64,000 bases of DNA from Amoebidium appalachense (taxonomy: Eukaryota > Ichthyosporea). The position numbers were made by a program, and so were the translations under genes. The DNA is taken from contig CAVNZM010000001.1 in the NCBI GenBank assembly GCA_963693365.1, positions 1,116,001-1,180,000 of the forward strand, given 5' to 3'. The notes beneath the pieces are model-generated. The model saw only the letters and a list, made by a program, of their open reading frames with translations, did not search any database and was not told the origin of the DNA. Below, in pieces: positions 33,572-45,329 of the stretch; position 1 is the first letter of the stretch, and each line of letters opens with the position of its first letter.

Positions 33572-33654
33572 GTATGTAAATTGTTGTAACACAAGAGTTT
33601 ACTTACTGAGAATTTGTTGAAGCCTTGTGGTTCATAAAAGTCAACATACATCAT

Positions 33655-33880
33655 GCCGACCTCTTAGGAATCCTCGTAATGTCCGTGCGGTCCCTCCAAC
33701 AGATCCTTATATGATATCATCTCGAGTATTTTCTGACATTCCATGAATGTCTTAATTGGGTTGACGACATCTTATGAATCCTCGTAATATCTGTACGATC
33801 CCTCCAATAGATCCTTATATGACATCGTCTCGAGTATTTTCTGACATTCCAATAATATCTTAACTGGGTCAGCGACATTA
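33655..33880. repeat. ~113-bp tandem duplication in JmjC intron 4
   Basis: Two diverged copies, each with AATCCTCGTAAT, AGATCCTTATATGA and CGAGTATTTTCTGACATTCC. Confidence 0.85.
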
Positions 33881-34058
33881 AATTCATCATATACATTAAT
33901 CGTATAATATCGAAGGTGCCTTGTCTTGTTTTGTGTTAACACACCATCACCCCATGCATCCAAGGGGAAATTGTGTGTACCCTGTGTTGGATAGCGGCAG
34001 TAAGCACACAACATACGGTGTGCGACAAACTTACACCAATATGATTTGCCCTATGCAG

Positions 34059-34388
34059 TTCGAATTCACCGAGGGGCTGTCCAAGTCCCATCCCATCTTT
34101 CAAGTGATGGCGATGAAGTTCCCGTTCTCCAACGAGGGCCAGAGCAACATCCCCGTGTGCAACGCGTTCCTGGAGTGCATCAACCTGACGAACCGGAGCT
34201 TGTACGCCACCCTGTCGGGGGAGGGTATCGAAGACTGGGTTCAGCTGCTGAGCAGGTGCGCCAGGGGCTCCCGGGCCCAGAAAGTTGTCTCCATCATCCG
34301 TGCAGGGCTCACCGCGTGCAATTCAGAGGTGAACCGGGGCATGCACACCGCCATGCGCAGCTACATTGTGCCAGGGACAAACCAAGAT
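34059..34388 (+). CDS. JmjC gene exon 5: unrecognised domain
   Basis: Acceptor CCTATGCAG, donor GTATGT, exactly 110 codons. Looks folded: GLSKSHPIFQVMAM, CNAFLECINLTNRSLYA, GIEDWVQLLSRCARG, VVSIIRAGLTAC. I do not recognise the domain. Codon use is the same GC-rich type as the other exons. Confidence 0.8.
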
Positions 34389-34596
34389 GTATGTGATGAC
34401 TTTTTTCCCACACCGTCTGCATGTCGTGAATCTGCTTGGGTTTTGCTCATGGCTGAATCATCTTGCAATTCATGATCGATATGTTGGCAGCTTGATGATT
34501 GTGTCTTCAAATGACAAAGGGTAACAATAAAGACAGGTTTTTTCATACGGGTTTGCATACAAACTGCAACAGATGCCGTGAGACTCACAACTAATC

Positions 34597-34710
34597 CCCC
34601 CCTCCCCCCCCCCCCCTCCCCCCCCCCACAAACACACAATACACATAACACACCTGCACACACAGGCACATTTACATGTAACACGCACACACACGCACAC
34701 ACACACTCTC
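34597..34710. repeat. C-run and (CA)n tract in JmjC intron 5
   Basis: C-rich block 34597-34627 followed by CACAC-type repeats up to 34710, in gene sense, about 90 bases before exon 6. Confidence 0.85.
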
Positions 34711-34799
34711 ACACACGATGCACATGTTACACAGCACTATAGTGGTTTTAATTTGCACTTCCACAAACACATATATGCATACATACACAGTTGTTCCAG

Positions 34800-35042
34800 G
34801 TTGCACCGGTCAACTCCGGAGACCCAGCCGAGTTGGCCGAGCAGATCAAGTTTCGCCGCACGACTTGGGAGGGCTACATGGCGGTGCACCAGACCAACGG
34901 CCTGCCCTGCGGCCGCAAGTACAGCGTGGACCCCGTAACCGGCAACCCGTGGGGCAACTCGTCGCTCTACCGCATCATGTGCCTGGCCCCCATCAACGGG
35001 TCATTGATCAAGGAGCGCCTCGGCAAGTTCAAGACCCTCAAC
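34800..35042 (+). CDS. JmjC gene exon 6
   Basis: Acceptor TTGTTCCAG, donor GTGGGT, exactly 81 codons. Encodes FRRTTWEGYMAVHQTN, CGRKYSVDPVTGNPWG and LYRIMCLAPINGSLI. It continues the unrecognised domain and could not be linked to a known family by eye. Confidence 0.8.
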
Positions 35043-35047
35043 GTGGG

Positions 35048-35556
35048 TCCCCCCCCCCCCCCCCCTGAGAAACTCATTCTCTTCGGAGGTGTAGGTGCAC
35101 CCCTAGTGATGGGATCTGGCTAACTGTTCCTTGCTTTGCATATTCTATGCCGAGAGATTTGTTTCTGTTTCTTTTTCCTTTTTTTTTCCCGTTGATTATT
35201 ATTTTTTTTTCTTACCTTTTTTTTTTGTGCAAGTGGGTCCCCCCCCCCCCCCCCCCCCCCTCCTCCCCCAAAGAATGTACGCATCAATATGCAGACATGA
35301 TTTAGCCACACCCAAACCTGACCCTCTGAAGGTGGGCGGCCCAGCAACTTCTTTACCACATATTGTTATAGAGTGTACCTTCAACCTTATGTTGGTGTAA
35401 ATTCTCATCAACCATCCCCCCCTCCCCCCCCCCCCCCCCCCCCCCCCTTTCTCAACGTCTCCCACACCTCCCCTATTACACACACACCACTCCCCATTCA
35501 CACACGCACACACACACGCACACACACATACACTTGCACACACACACTCACACACA
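35048..35556. repeat. JmjC intron 6 with C-runs and (CA)n
   Basis: Three C-runs (about 35048-35064, 35231-35260 and 35417-35447), T-rich stretches and a (CA)n tract running right up to the exon 7 acceptor. Confidence 0.85.
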
Positions 35557-35557
35557 G

Positions 35558-35687
35558 GAATTCCAGAAGGAGTTGCCCGACTTGTTCAGCTTCATGCTGC
35601 ACACGTTTGAGTGTGGGTTGTGTGACCCTGTCGCGCACAAGTCGGGCACCCACATCAAGTGGTCCGCTGAGGTGTACCACGCCGACC
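35558..35687 (+). CDS. JmjC gene exon 7, 5' part
   Basis: Acceptor CACACAG at the end of a (CA)n tract. Encodes a Cys/His-rich stretch (FECGLCDPVAHKSGTH) that could bind metal. Interrupted after 35687 by the second family A copia; the last five bases CGACC are its TSD. Confidence 0.8.
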
Positions 35688-36439
35688 TGTTGTAATACGT
35701 AGTATTTACATATGGTAAGATCTTCTCAGTTTGTGTTATGTTTCAGTTCATATGCTTAGTGTAAATGCCACACTCCTATTATGTAAAGTGTAGCATCGAT
35801 CTCCGATATGCTTGTATACTTGTAATCGTGTTGTATCGGCTTTAATCGTGTATTGTAATATCGATTAGAATATTTATATGTGTGTACACGGATCCACCCA
35901 CTCAGGGAGAGACGTGTACATGTTCGTGTGTACATAAATATCTCTGGTTATAGTTATGCTATTACTATCTTGTTTGTTGATCTGTGCTCTCTTTTCCTTC
36001 CTCTTTCTCCTTCCTTATTTTCTTTTCTTTCTCTCCTTGTCTTCATGTGTATAATCGTATTTCTTTTCTACTAATATATGTTAGGTAGATTTGTGTTACT
36101 TAATACGTGTTCATTGGACGGTAACACACTTAGGCTACACTTAGAATAGCATGTGTGTTTAGACTTCATTAATTCACTTTAGTTTTCATGTGTTGCCGGG
36201 CTTTAACCAATCATCAAGGTTAAGTGTGATATGTCTGAGTCTTTGCAGTATGTCATAGGTTAGAACTTCCTTGATGATGACACGAGTTGATCTTAACTAG
36301 TGTCTGTGTCCTATCGTGTACGCCTCCGCGTACCGGATCTCTCTGAAAGCAATTGGTTCTTAGTGATTGGTTTCTATTAGAGATGGATCTGATTTCCGAC
36401 TGGTCGGAAATCATGTATGGATTGGACTTAGAGGAATTT
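35688..36439 (+). repeat. Family A 5' LTR, first part
   Basis: 752 bp from TGTTGTAATACG to AGAGGAATTT, ending with the TSD of the nested LINE. With 39485-39659 it makes a 927-bp LTR, against 926 bp for the 3' LTR. Confidence 0.95.
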
Positions 36440-36595
36440 TATCCTTTTCCACTCTCCTATCCTTTTCCCACTCTCCTATCCTTTTCTCCACTCTCCTATC
36501 CTTTTCCACTCTCCTATCCTTTTCCTCCACTCTCCTATCCTTTTCCTCCACTCTCCTATCCTTTTCCCCACTCTCCTATCCTTTTCCTACCTAAG
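36440..36595 (+). repeat. Pyrimidine minisatellite at LINE 5' end
   Basis: About nine units of a 14-19 base repeat (CACTCTCCTATCCTTTTC). It may be a 5' promoter-type monomer array of the LINE. Confidence 0.85.
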
Positions 36596-36715
36596 ATCTC
36601 CCTTGATCTGCTCCCCCCTCCCCCTCCCACCTTTCGCCTCCGTCTATCCCAGCTTAAGTCACAGTGGGGTAGAGTTGATGTATGTGTATGCTATGCTACG
36701 AAACACCCTATATAT

Positions 36716-38557
36716 ATGCGCCTATTAGAATCTGCACAAGCCAGGCCAGATTCACATCTCGTACTAGATACATGCACTAACTTTATTGTTGATGATTTGA
36801 TAGATCTCGGTGATTATGCTGGCGGTGGTAGGAAGGAATATCCCGATGCTCTCTTGTTACCAAACACCACTCCCGCTAGACTAGGTGAACCCCTGTCTCA
36901 AAAGGAAAGCTTGCGCCGGCTTGCTAGTATGAATCGATTTGGCCCCCCTGCTCGTATTATTGGTGATACCACTGGAGACCCCCTCATAGACTCTGATAAG
37001 TATTTCTCGGAACTGTTTAAAGATAGGACCCCCGCTCAGAAACCTATTGTGTGGCCTGTAGACCCATCTATCCCCATAGAATCGATCCTCCCCTTTTTCA
37101 GTCCCGATGCCATATGGTCTGTGATATCTAGTTATAGCTCTAGTAAGTCTTGTGGACCTGATGGACTCCCTGCTGGGTTTCTTAAAATCCTTGTTCCCTC
37201 CTACCCACAAAAGGAAAGTGATCGTGCTATTAAACCTGATCTTACTATCATGTTAAGCTCTCTCTTTTCTTGGTGTGTTAAATGTGGACATGTCCCGTCA
37301 TCTTGGTTAGATACCTTAGTGATCCCCATAGTTAAGAAGGACTCTGAGGGCCCCATATCATCCTTTCGCCCCATTACACTAACCCAGGTTGTTCGTAGAT
37401 TCTTTGAAGCTTGCTTACTTAGGTTATTTGCACATCACCCTAGGTTTCAATCTATTCTTCACATACACCCATGCCAATCCGCTTTTCGTAAAAACAATTC
37501 ATGTTATGTTCAAATAATGGCACTGCACGATTCTATGCAAGTTGGTGCACAATATGTTGGCTTTATTGATTGGAAAACTGCTTACGATTCTGTCTCCCCT
37601 GGTCTCCTATGGGAAAAGCTTGCTGCACGGGGTGTACCACACTGCATTGGTGTTCTGTTAGAAGCACTCTTGTCTCAAACCTATGGTAGAGCTGTGGTTA
37701 ATGGGCATCTTTCATATGGTTTTGCTCGTACTAGAGGTCTCTTGCAGGGTTCATTGCTTAGCCCCTTTTTGTTTAACCTATTTATAGATGATTTGGCTGT
37801 CAAGATTTACGCCGAAAACGATGACCCTATTAATAACTTTCCGCCTGCACTTCTCTATGCTGATGATCTGTCCCTCCTTGCCCGTACCCCTAGACGCCTG
37901 CAAAGATTGTTCGATGTAGTGTCAGAGTGGTGCAAGGCAAACCTTATGATCCTTAACATAGACAAATGTGGTGTTCTTGTACCTGATATAGCTAACAATT
38001 TACACACATTTACATTATCATCTAAACCTGTACCTATAGTTCCAGAATACAAATATCTTGGTGTTCCGGTTGATTCTGTTGGTGTTATGTTTCCCCATAT
38101 GGTCGAAAAGAGGGTAGAGTTGGCTCGTAAGCGGTTAGCTCTCTTCTCGGCTAATATTTTTAAAGACACACCCCTCCATCCTTCTATTAGACTTACATTT
38201 ATTCGCACTTTTGTCTTCCCGGCATGTGAATATGGTTTACCCCTTCTCGCCGCTTGGATCAAGAAAGAGAGAACTAGAGCGCTTAAACCCTTGGCAAATT
38301 TCCTTGAAGCAGAAGTTGCCTCCTTTCTATCTAACAACTGTTGTAAACCTGGGCCTGTAACGCTCTCGATATATGGTCTGGTCCCAATAGCTGCTAGAGT
38401 ATCCTATCTCGCGCTGAAATTCAATAAGCACATAAGCCGCTTAAAGAAGTATTTGCCCTCCCACCCTCTCTTCTCTATCCGACCTGTCCCCTCCTCACCT
38501 CTCCCCCTCTTTCCTCCCCTCTCTCTCCCCTTCTCCCCTGGGCACAAATACAAATAA
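36716..38557 (+). CDS. LINE reverse transcriptase
   Basis: The first internal ATG is 36716; the open frame reaches back into the LTR and minisatellite, which is not natural coding. RT motifs: SSKSCGPDGLPAGFLK, STFRPI-like SSFRPITL, GFIDWKTAYDSV with the first Asp, LLQGSLLSPFLFN, and LLYADDLSLL with the YADD pair, then KYLGVPV. The frame is intact for about 613 codons and stops after a Pro/Ser-rich stretch. Probably missing its N-terminal endonuclease through 5' truncation. Confidence 0.88.
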   Translation: MRLLESAQARPDSHLVLDTCTNFIVDDLIDLGDYAGGGRKEYPDALLLPNTTPARLGEPLSQKESLRRLASMNRFGPPARIIGDTTGDPLIDSDKYFSELFKDRTPAQKPIVWPVDPSIPIESILPFFSPDAIWSVISSYSSSKSCGPDGLPAGFLKILVPSYPQKESDRAIKPDLTIMLSSLFSWCVKCGHVPSSWLDTLVIPIVKKDSEGPISSFRPITLTQVVRRFFEACLLRLFAHHPRFQSILHIHPCQSAFRKNNSCYVQIMALHDSMQVGAQYVGFIDWKTAYDSVSPGLLWEKLAARGVPHCIGVLLEALLSQTYGRAVVNGHLSYGFARTRGLLQGSLLSPFLFNLFIDDLAVKIYAENDDPINNFPPALLYADDLSLLARTPRRLQRLFDVVSEWCKANLMILNIDKCGVLVPDIANNLHTFTLSSKPVPIVPEYKYLGVPVDSVGVMFPHMVEKRVELARKRLALFSANIFKDTPLHPSIRLTFIRTFVFPACEYGLPLLAAWIKKERTRALKPLANFLEAEVASFLSNNCCKPGPVTLSIYGLVPIAARVSYLALKFNKHISRLKKYLPSHPLFSIRPVPSSPLPLFPPLSLPFSPGHKYK

Positions 38558-38570
38558 ACCCCGCAATAGT

Positions 38571-39140
38571 GTGTGTGTGACTTTGGACTGCCACTTACTT
38601 ATTAAACATGTACACAATCACAAGATAATCACGCAATATAACAAATGGAAAAAGATACCACACGACACTAGACCCGATGAAAGCATACACCTTGAAAAAC
38701 TAAGCCTTATGTCTCGTTTTATATATACTGACCGCCTCAACCATATTGCCAAATATGGCACTCGCAAGTGTATAACACCTAAATACATATTACCTTCCTG
38801 TAGAACTGGTCTTTCTCTAGCTGATGGTATTATTGATCAATTACCACGCTTTTACTGTACACGTGCTATACAGTGGAGATCTAATAAGTATAAGGTGGCA
38901 TCATTTGCATGCCCAAACAACACACACACACACCAGTTTAACCGGTCATGTATCGCCAAATGTAGTTTGATAGACCACATAATACCGCAACACACACACG
39001 TCACATTCACAACAGACACCCAGAAAGATAGCCTACCTGTAAATTACAACATCCTTGATTTTATACTAAACACGCGTAACTACGACCTGTTTATTAGATG
39101 TATTGATTGGCTTGAGAAACACATCACTACAAAATTATAG
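38571..39140 (+). CDS. LINE C-terminal frame after RT
   Basis: About 189 codons in a different frame, starting 14 bp after the RT stop. Encodes a Cys/His-containing helical protein (HDTRPDESIHLEKLSLMS, CRTGLSLADGIID) with no motif I can name. Most likely the C-terminal part of the same polyprotein separated by a small indel in the pyrimidine-rich stretch at 38480-38550. Confidence 0.5.
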   Translation: MCVTLDCHLLIKHVHNHKIITQYNKWKKIPHDTRPDESIHLEKLSLMSRFIYTDRLNHIAKYGTRKCITPKYILPSCRTGLSLADGIIDQLPRFYCTRAIQWRSNKYKVASFACPNNTHTHQFNRSCIAKCSLIDHIIPQHTHVTFTTDTQKDSLPVNYNILDFILNTRNYDLFIRCIDWLEKHITTKL

Positions 39141-39144
39141 CGCA

Positions 39145-39211
<67 letters not shown>

Positions 39212-39243
39212 CCAGCTGATACCGAGTGTCCCGAGGGGAGCCC

Positions 39244-39279
<36 letters not shown>

Positions 39280-39484
39280 GGGGAACCCCAACTAATTGAT
39301 TTCTCCTTGTAGTCTTTATGGTGTCTCGTAAAGAAAGTAAACCCTGATATATAGTCACCACCCGACATCTATGTACGTGATCATGATATACCGCTGAGGG
39401 GATATTCCGAGCAAAACCCCCCCCCCCATACCTGAGACTGGTTCTCTTTGCCTCGAGTAAACAGCGTAAACCCCAGAGGAATTT

Positions 39485-39659
39485 CAGGTATTTATTCGAA
39501 GATCAGAATAAATTCAGTTCAGTCGTGTCTAAACATTGATGTCTGTTGTGTACACTGCTCCGATCGTTCCGTGTTTTGTTGTTGTGTGTGTCTGTGGTGT
39601 TTTCACACTGCACCACTGTGTCTCTGCTTTCATCCCAAAATACTTATAGAAATTAACAG
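39485..39659 (+). repeat. Family A 5' LTR, second part
   Basis: Starts at CAGGTATTTATTCG after the second copy of the LINE TSD and ends AATTAACA. Internal sequence GGTTATGCAG follows. Confidence 0.93.
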
Positions 39660-39721
39660 GTTATGCAGCCCTTTTTGCACGCTCCCTACACACATCTAGA
39701 ACTCGCGCTCGTTTTTCAATC

Positions 39722-42700
39722 ATGGATCCAAACAAAACTGGCGTAAACAAAATCACCATGTGGAAAGGTGAAGGGAAGACTGGTCCCGATAGCAAAACTA
39801 CCTATTTTCAATGGGAAATCATTTTTCTCGGCATGATGACCGGCACTAAAGGTGTCCGACTCGTGGATGTTGTCCTTGCTGACAACTACGTCCCCCCTAC
39901 CACCGTCGCGGTTGACGGTGAACCCCCCTTCTATGGCTACGGCACTACCGCGGAACTCAAAGAGGCCCGCAATTGCCTCCTGCTCCATATGATACAGAAC
40001 ATCGACCCTTCCGTCCTCACCACCGTTGCCCAGTACCGTATTGGCATGGACCCTGAACGGGCCATGTGGAAATTCCGTCAACACTATCTCCAAGGCAAAC
40101 CCGATCAGATCCGCATCCTTCACCGTCAGTGGGATGCCTGTGCCCTTCAGCCCGGTGAATCATTCACCACCTACCTGAGCCGTCTGCAGACCATCGTGAA
40201 CCAGCTCCAGTCTCTCCAAGATGAGTCCATTCACTTCACTCGTCTAGCTGAGAAGTTCTTCAATGAACTCACCACCAGAGACGACCTCACCCCTGAGTTC
40301 AATCGTCTTATCGAAGACTATCACTTCGGTGATAAGCTATTCCCCGACTTCGAGTCCCTCCATAACCACGTCAAGGGCATCGAGTTACGTCAAGACCTCA
40401 AGATGCAACTCCGGAACAACCGTGCCCACCGTGCCTCCAAGTCCAGCATGGCATTAAATGCCAGTGCTCCCCCCCGTGATCTTCCTCGCCGTGACTTACG
40501 CACCCGACTTGACCGTACCTCTGGCACGGACCTCCGAACTCGTCTCTCCCGTCAGCACACCCGATCCCGTTCCCCCCACCGGCCTGCCTTCCGGTCCACG
40601 TCTCGTTCCCCCAGTCGTTCCCGTTTCTCGGGTTCCCGTCGTTCTGATTCCCCGGCTCGTTCTAACACCCCGTCCGTGAAAGAATGCTCCTACTGCCACG
40701 AGCCTGATCACACGATCATCGATTGCCCTGAGCCGAAATGCCGTATGTCCAGACACAACCGTTCCCGTCAAGGCAGTGAGAAATCTGTCTCCTTTGCTTT
40801 CTCGGCATACAATGCTAGCTCCGTCCCCGTGTCCTCCGACCCTGCCTGGGATTCCGGGTGCAACATGACTGTTTGCCCCACCCGTGAGTTCTTCCATGAC
40901 CTCAATCCCCTTCCGACACCGACTCCCGTTGCTGCCTTCAATGGCACCCCCGTCTTGGCCACTCACACCGGCCATATCGTCATCAACACCACCACCGACC
41001 ATGGCACTAACACCCTAACCATTGAAGCCTACTACACCCCGTCTGGCCAAGCCTTCCTCATTTCAACATCCCAAGCTGCTGCCGAATACATCAAGGGTGA
41101 TTTGAACGATGCCTCCACTCCGTCATTCCTCTTCGACCGACTCACCGGCCGTCATCTCGTCAACCTCCGTCTACACAACGGTCTGTATTACTTCAAGGAC
41201 TACACCATTCAACCACCCACTCGTCCTGTGGCTCTGGCTGCCACTACCAGTGTTAACCCATCCATCTGGCACCATCGTCTGGGGCACCGAGCTATGACCA
41301 GCATCAAGGACATGGTGAAACACGACCTTGTTATTGGTCTCCCCTCCTCTGTCCTCGCCTGTGATGTTCCTGATTGTCATGGCTGCATTATGGGTAAGAC
41401 CACCAAGGCTCCGTTCAGGGGTGACCGTCCTCACTCCAACATCCCCGGTCATGAATGGCATTGGGATTTTTTTGAGCCTACCACAACATCGTACGGAGGT
41501 TCCAAGGATACCCGTGCTTTTTGCCTCTCCCAGGGCATCAAGGCCAGCTATGCTCCGGTGGACTGCCCTCAACTGAACGGCTATGTTGAACGACGTATGC
41601 GGTTCCTCCAAGAGATTGTCCGTTGCCTCCTCCATCAAGTCCAAGATCAGTCTCTGTCTCCCAAACTGTGGGCTGAGGCCCTCCAACATGCCGCCTACAT
41701 CATCAACGTCACCCCGTCCACGACTGCCAATGGTCGTACACCATTCGAGGTTTTCTACGGTGTCAAGCCCGACATCTCCGAGCTCAAAGTGTTCGGTTGC
41801 CCTGCCTACACTCACGTGCCAGCCTCTAAACGGAACAAGCTGGCCCCCACCGTCAAACTCGGCATGTATATCGGCTATGATCTTCAATCACACTGCCACC
41901 GGATCTTCAATGCCACCACCCATCGTGTCGGCCTCTTCCGTGATGTGATTTTCGACGAATCAGCTTATCTCCCGTCCGACATTCCATCAACCCTTCCGAC
42001 CCCCGACACCACTGCTACCTCGACCACCCCACCCCCCACAGTTGACACTGAAGATGATGTTTGTCTGGTGTACTCTGGCCCCCCTCCTGCCATCGTCGTT
42101 CCCCCGACACCCCCCCCCCCACCGGCCCCCCTGCCCCCGTGCCCGTCCAGCCTGCCGACCCTCATCCTGGCCCTGGCAACGTCACACCCATCCGACCCGG
42201 CTCCCCCGACAACTTCCACTCGGCCCCGTCCAGCCCGGAGGTTGCCCCCCCTGCACTTCCGAACTTCCAAGTTCCCCCCCCACCGTCTCCACCTACCCCG
42301 GTTCCTGCACCCCGTCGTTCTGCCCGTCTCCAGGGCAAGGTTGGACTTCAAGCCACCACCACCCTGCCAGTCCCCCCCGGTCCCCCCATCAACATCGACC
42401 AACTACCCAAACTTGTCCGTCAACTCTGTTCCGGACCCAATGGTGATCAGGTCAAGTCAGCCCTGACTGCTGAGTATCAAGCCTTCGTCGACAAAGACAT
42501 CTTTGAACTTGTTGACCCTCCCCCTGGTGCTAACATCGTCGGCTTCAAGTGGATTGTCTCCGAGAAAACTCTCAACTCGGCTGGTGACACCAAGATCAAG
42601 GCACGTGGTGTTGCTCAAGGCTTCAGTCAGCAATACGGTGTTGACTATGAGTTGATTGAGAGCCCTGTCATCCGTCCGGCTGCTCTCCGTGCCATCCTAG

Positions 42701-43959
42701 CTGTGGCCGTTGTTGAAGGTCATGACATACATCAACTCGACGTGTCTACGGCCTTTCTCAACAGCCCACTCACCGAGACCATCTACATGAAACAACCCCC
42801 GGGATTCATCACCATGGCCACACTTGGCAAGGTCTGGAGACTCAAGAAAGCCCTGTACGGCCTCAAGCAAGCCTCCAAGGCTTGGTACGACTTCCTCGAC
42901 GGCATTCTTCTTGCCCATGGCCTGACCCGTACTAAGACCGACCCGTGCATCTACCTCCGGTTCTTCCCCAACAACGATGTGGTACGGGCTGGTAACTACG
43001 TCGATGACTCCACCATCACCAACACCCGGGGTTCTACTGCTGCCAGTGACCTGGCTGCCCACATCAGCAAGATGGCCAGCTGTCGTATGAGTCCATTTGA
43101 CCGTATGCTCGGTGTTGATTTTAATCACTCTGATCCCCATCACCTCCACATGCACCAGAGGTCTTACATCATGGATATCATCCACGACTTCAACCTCACC
43201 GATGCCAAGTCCAAGTCTACCCCCATCCCTGCAGGCACCACCGTCTCCCTGGCTGATTGCCCCCCCCAACCGTTCACCGTGCCCTACCGTGAGTTACTCG
43301 GCCGTCTCCTCTGGGTGGCACGGTGCACACGTCCCGACATTGCCTATGCCATCGGCTTCCTTGGTCGGTTCAGCACCAACCCCGGCAAGACTCACTGGGA
43401 CCTTCTCCGTCGTGTGGCCCGGTACCTGCTCGGCACCATTGCCCTTGGCATTGACTACAAGTACTCGGCCACCCAGTCCCCCATACTCGAATGCTACACG
43501 GATGCTGACTTTGCTGGTTGTGCCGACAGCAAGAAGTCTACCACCGGCTACATTATCGTGTTTGCTGGTATGCCCGTCATCTGGTACTCCAAGCTCCAGC
43601 CCATCACGGCCACCAGCACCACTGAAGCTGAGCTGATTGCTCTCAATGCTGGTACCCAAGAAGTTGCTTGGGTCCGTGACCTCTTCAAGGAACTCGGCTG
43701 TCCCATGCTTGCTCCGACTCCGGTGTACTGTGACAACCAGTCGACCATTGCCATCGTCAACTCCACCGGCATCAAGCACCGTACCAAACACATTGCCGTC
43801 CGGTATCACAACACCAAGGACTACATTGCCAGTGGGGACGTGGTTGTCCACTACGTTGAGTCAGCCCACAACTTAGCTGACATACTCACCAAACCCCTCC
43901 CCGGCCCGAGTCATGTCCACCATCGTGCTCGACTTTGTTTACCGGATATTGTGGATTGA
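39722..43959 (+). pseudogene. Copia A gag-pol (second copy), integrase deleted
   Basis: Gag (MDPNKTGVNK start, knuckle CSYCHEPDHTIIDC), protease WDSGCNMTV, HHRLGH, then integrase in which about 57 codons are missing at 41507: TTTSYGGSK is followed directly by DTRAFCLS, so the DSGSEF catalytic block is gone. RT (NYVDDSTIT) and RNase H (EAELIALN, DNQSTIAI) are in a second frame from about 42110, shifted in the CCCCCCCCC run at 42111-42121. Dead for integration on its own but highly similar to the first copy. Confidence 0.93.
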
Positions 43960-44164
43960 CCCGACCTACTTCAAGCGTGATTTTCTCATGTGTACTACTT
44001 ACTTTATCAACATCATTATATCATATGTATTGCCTTTGTGGGTATGCCCACTTAGGGTTTATATATAAGGTTTGACCTGTACCATCACTCTACTCTATCT
44101 TTCACTGGTTTAAAACCCAGTTAATCAAACACCGCCTATACACGTTATATATATTCGTTGTTTT

Positions 44165-44282
44165 TGCCCCGGTTCCTTCCCCCCTCCCCCCCCCCTTCCC
44201 CCCCCCTTCCCCCCCTTCCCCCCCCCTCCCCCCCCCTTCTCCCCCCTCCCCCCCCCCCCCTTCTCCCCCCCCCCCCCCCCCG
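44165..44282 (+). repeat. Polypyrimidine tract in copia A 3' untranslated region
   Basis: About 115 bases of CCCCCC(C)TT-type repeats. The same tract, reverse complemented and of different length, is in the first copy at 25196-25288, so it belongs to the family. Confidence 0.9.
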
Positions 44283-44398
44283 GGAAAAGTACACACTTTA
44301 ATTTTTTTTTTTTTTTTTCCGTTTCTGTTCTCAAGTGGGGAGATTTCACTAGTTCAGTGGGGATATGATAACACAAACTTCAAAGTCTTAAGTGGGGA

Positions 44399-45324
44399 TG
44401 TTGTAATACGTAGTATTTACATATGGTAAGATCTTCTCAGTTTGTGTTATGTTTCAGTTCATATGCTTAGTGTAAATGCCACACTCCTATTATGTAAAGT
44501 GTAGCATCGATCTCCGATATGCTTGTATACTTGTAATCGTGTTGTATCGGCTTTAATCGTGTATTGTAATATCGATTAGAATATTTATATGTGTGTACAC
44601 GGATCCACCCACTCAGGGAGAGACGTGTACATGTTCGTGTGTACATAAATATCTCTGGTTATAGTTATGCTATTACTATCTTGTTTGTTGATCTGTGCTC
44701 TCTTTTCCTTCCTCTTTCTCCTTCCTTATTTTCTTTTCTTTCTCTCCTTGTCTTCATGTGTATAATCGTATTTCTTTTCTACTAATATATGTTAGGTAGA
44801 TTTGTGTTACTTAATACGTGTTCATTGGACGGTAACACACTTAGGCTACACTTAGAATAGCATGTGTGTTTAGACTTCATTAATTCACTTTAGTTTTCAT
44901 GTGTTGCCGGGCTTTAACCAATCATCAAGGTTAAGTGTGATATGTCTGAGTCTTTGCAGTATGTCATAGGTTAGAACTTCCTTGATGATGACACGAGTTG
45001 ATCTTAACTAGTGTCTGTGTCCTATCGTGTACGCCTCCGCGTACCGGATCTCTCTGAAAGCAATTGGTTCTTAGTGATTGGTTTCTATTAGAGATGGATC
45101 TGATTTCCGACTGGTCGGAAATCATGTATGGATTGGACTTAGAGGAATTTCAGGTATTTATTCGAAGATCAGAATAAATTCAGTTCAGTCGTGTCTAAAC
45201 ATTGATGTCTGTTGTGTACACTGCTCCGATCGTTCCGTGTTTTGTTGTTGTGTGTGTCTGTGGTGTTTTCACACTGCACCACTGTGTCTCTGCTTTCATC
45301 CCAAAATACTTATAGAAATTAACA
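44399..45324 (+). repeat. Family A 3' LTR
   Basis: 926 bp, TGTT to AACA, preceded by the PPT and followed by the TSD CGACC. Confidence 0.95.
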
Positions 45325-45329
45325 CGACC

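Larger units (their letters stand above)
36440..39474 (+). mobile_element. LINE nested in copia 5' LTR, 10-bp TSD
   Basis: Flanked by AGAGGAATTT at 36430-36439 and 39475-39484. Starts with a tandem array of CTCCTATCCTTTTCC units (to about 36595), then an RT frame, a short C-terminal frame, a (CA)n tract (39143-39210), a 33-base A-run (39247-39279) and about 195 bp of further sequence before the TSD. A different family from the 16-22 kb LINE. No endonuclease or RNase H seen. Confidence 0.9.
35688..45324 (+). mobile_element. Ty1/copia family A element in JmjC exon 7
   Basis: TSD CGACC at 35683-35687 and 45325-45329. 5' LTR 35688-36439 plus 39485-39659 (split by a LINE), internal 39660-44398 with gag-pol, PPT AAGTGGGGA, 3' LTR 44399-45324. 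Its insertion breaks the JmjC gene a second time. Confidence 0.96.

Noticed and set aside
36353-36715. N-terminal extension of the LINE RT frame
   Set aside because: The first codons translate the copia LTR and the rest a minisatellite; they only happen to be open.
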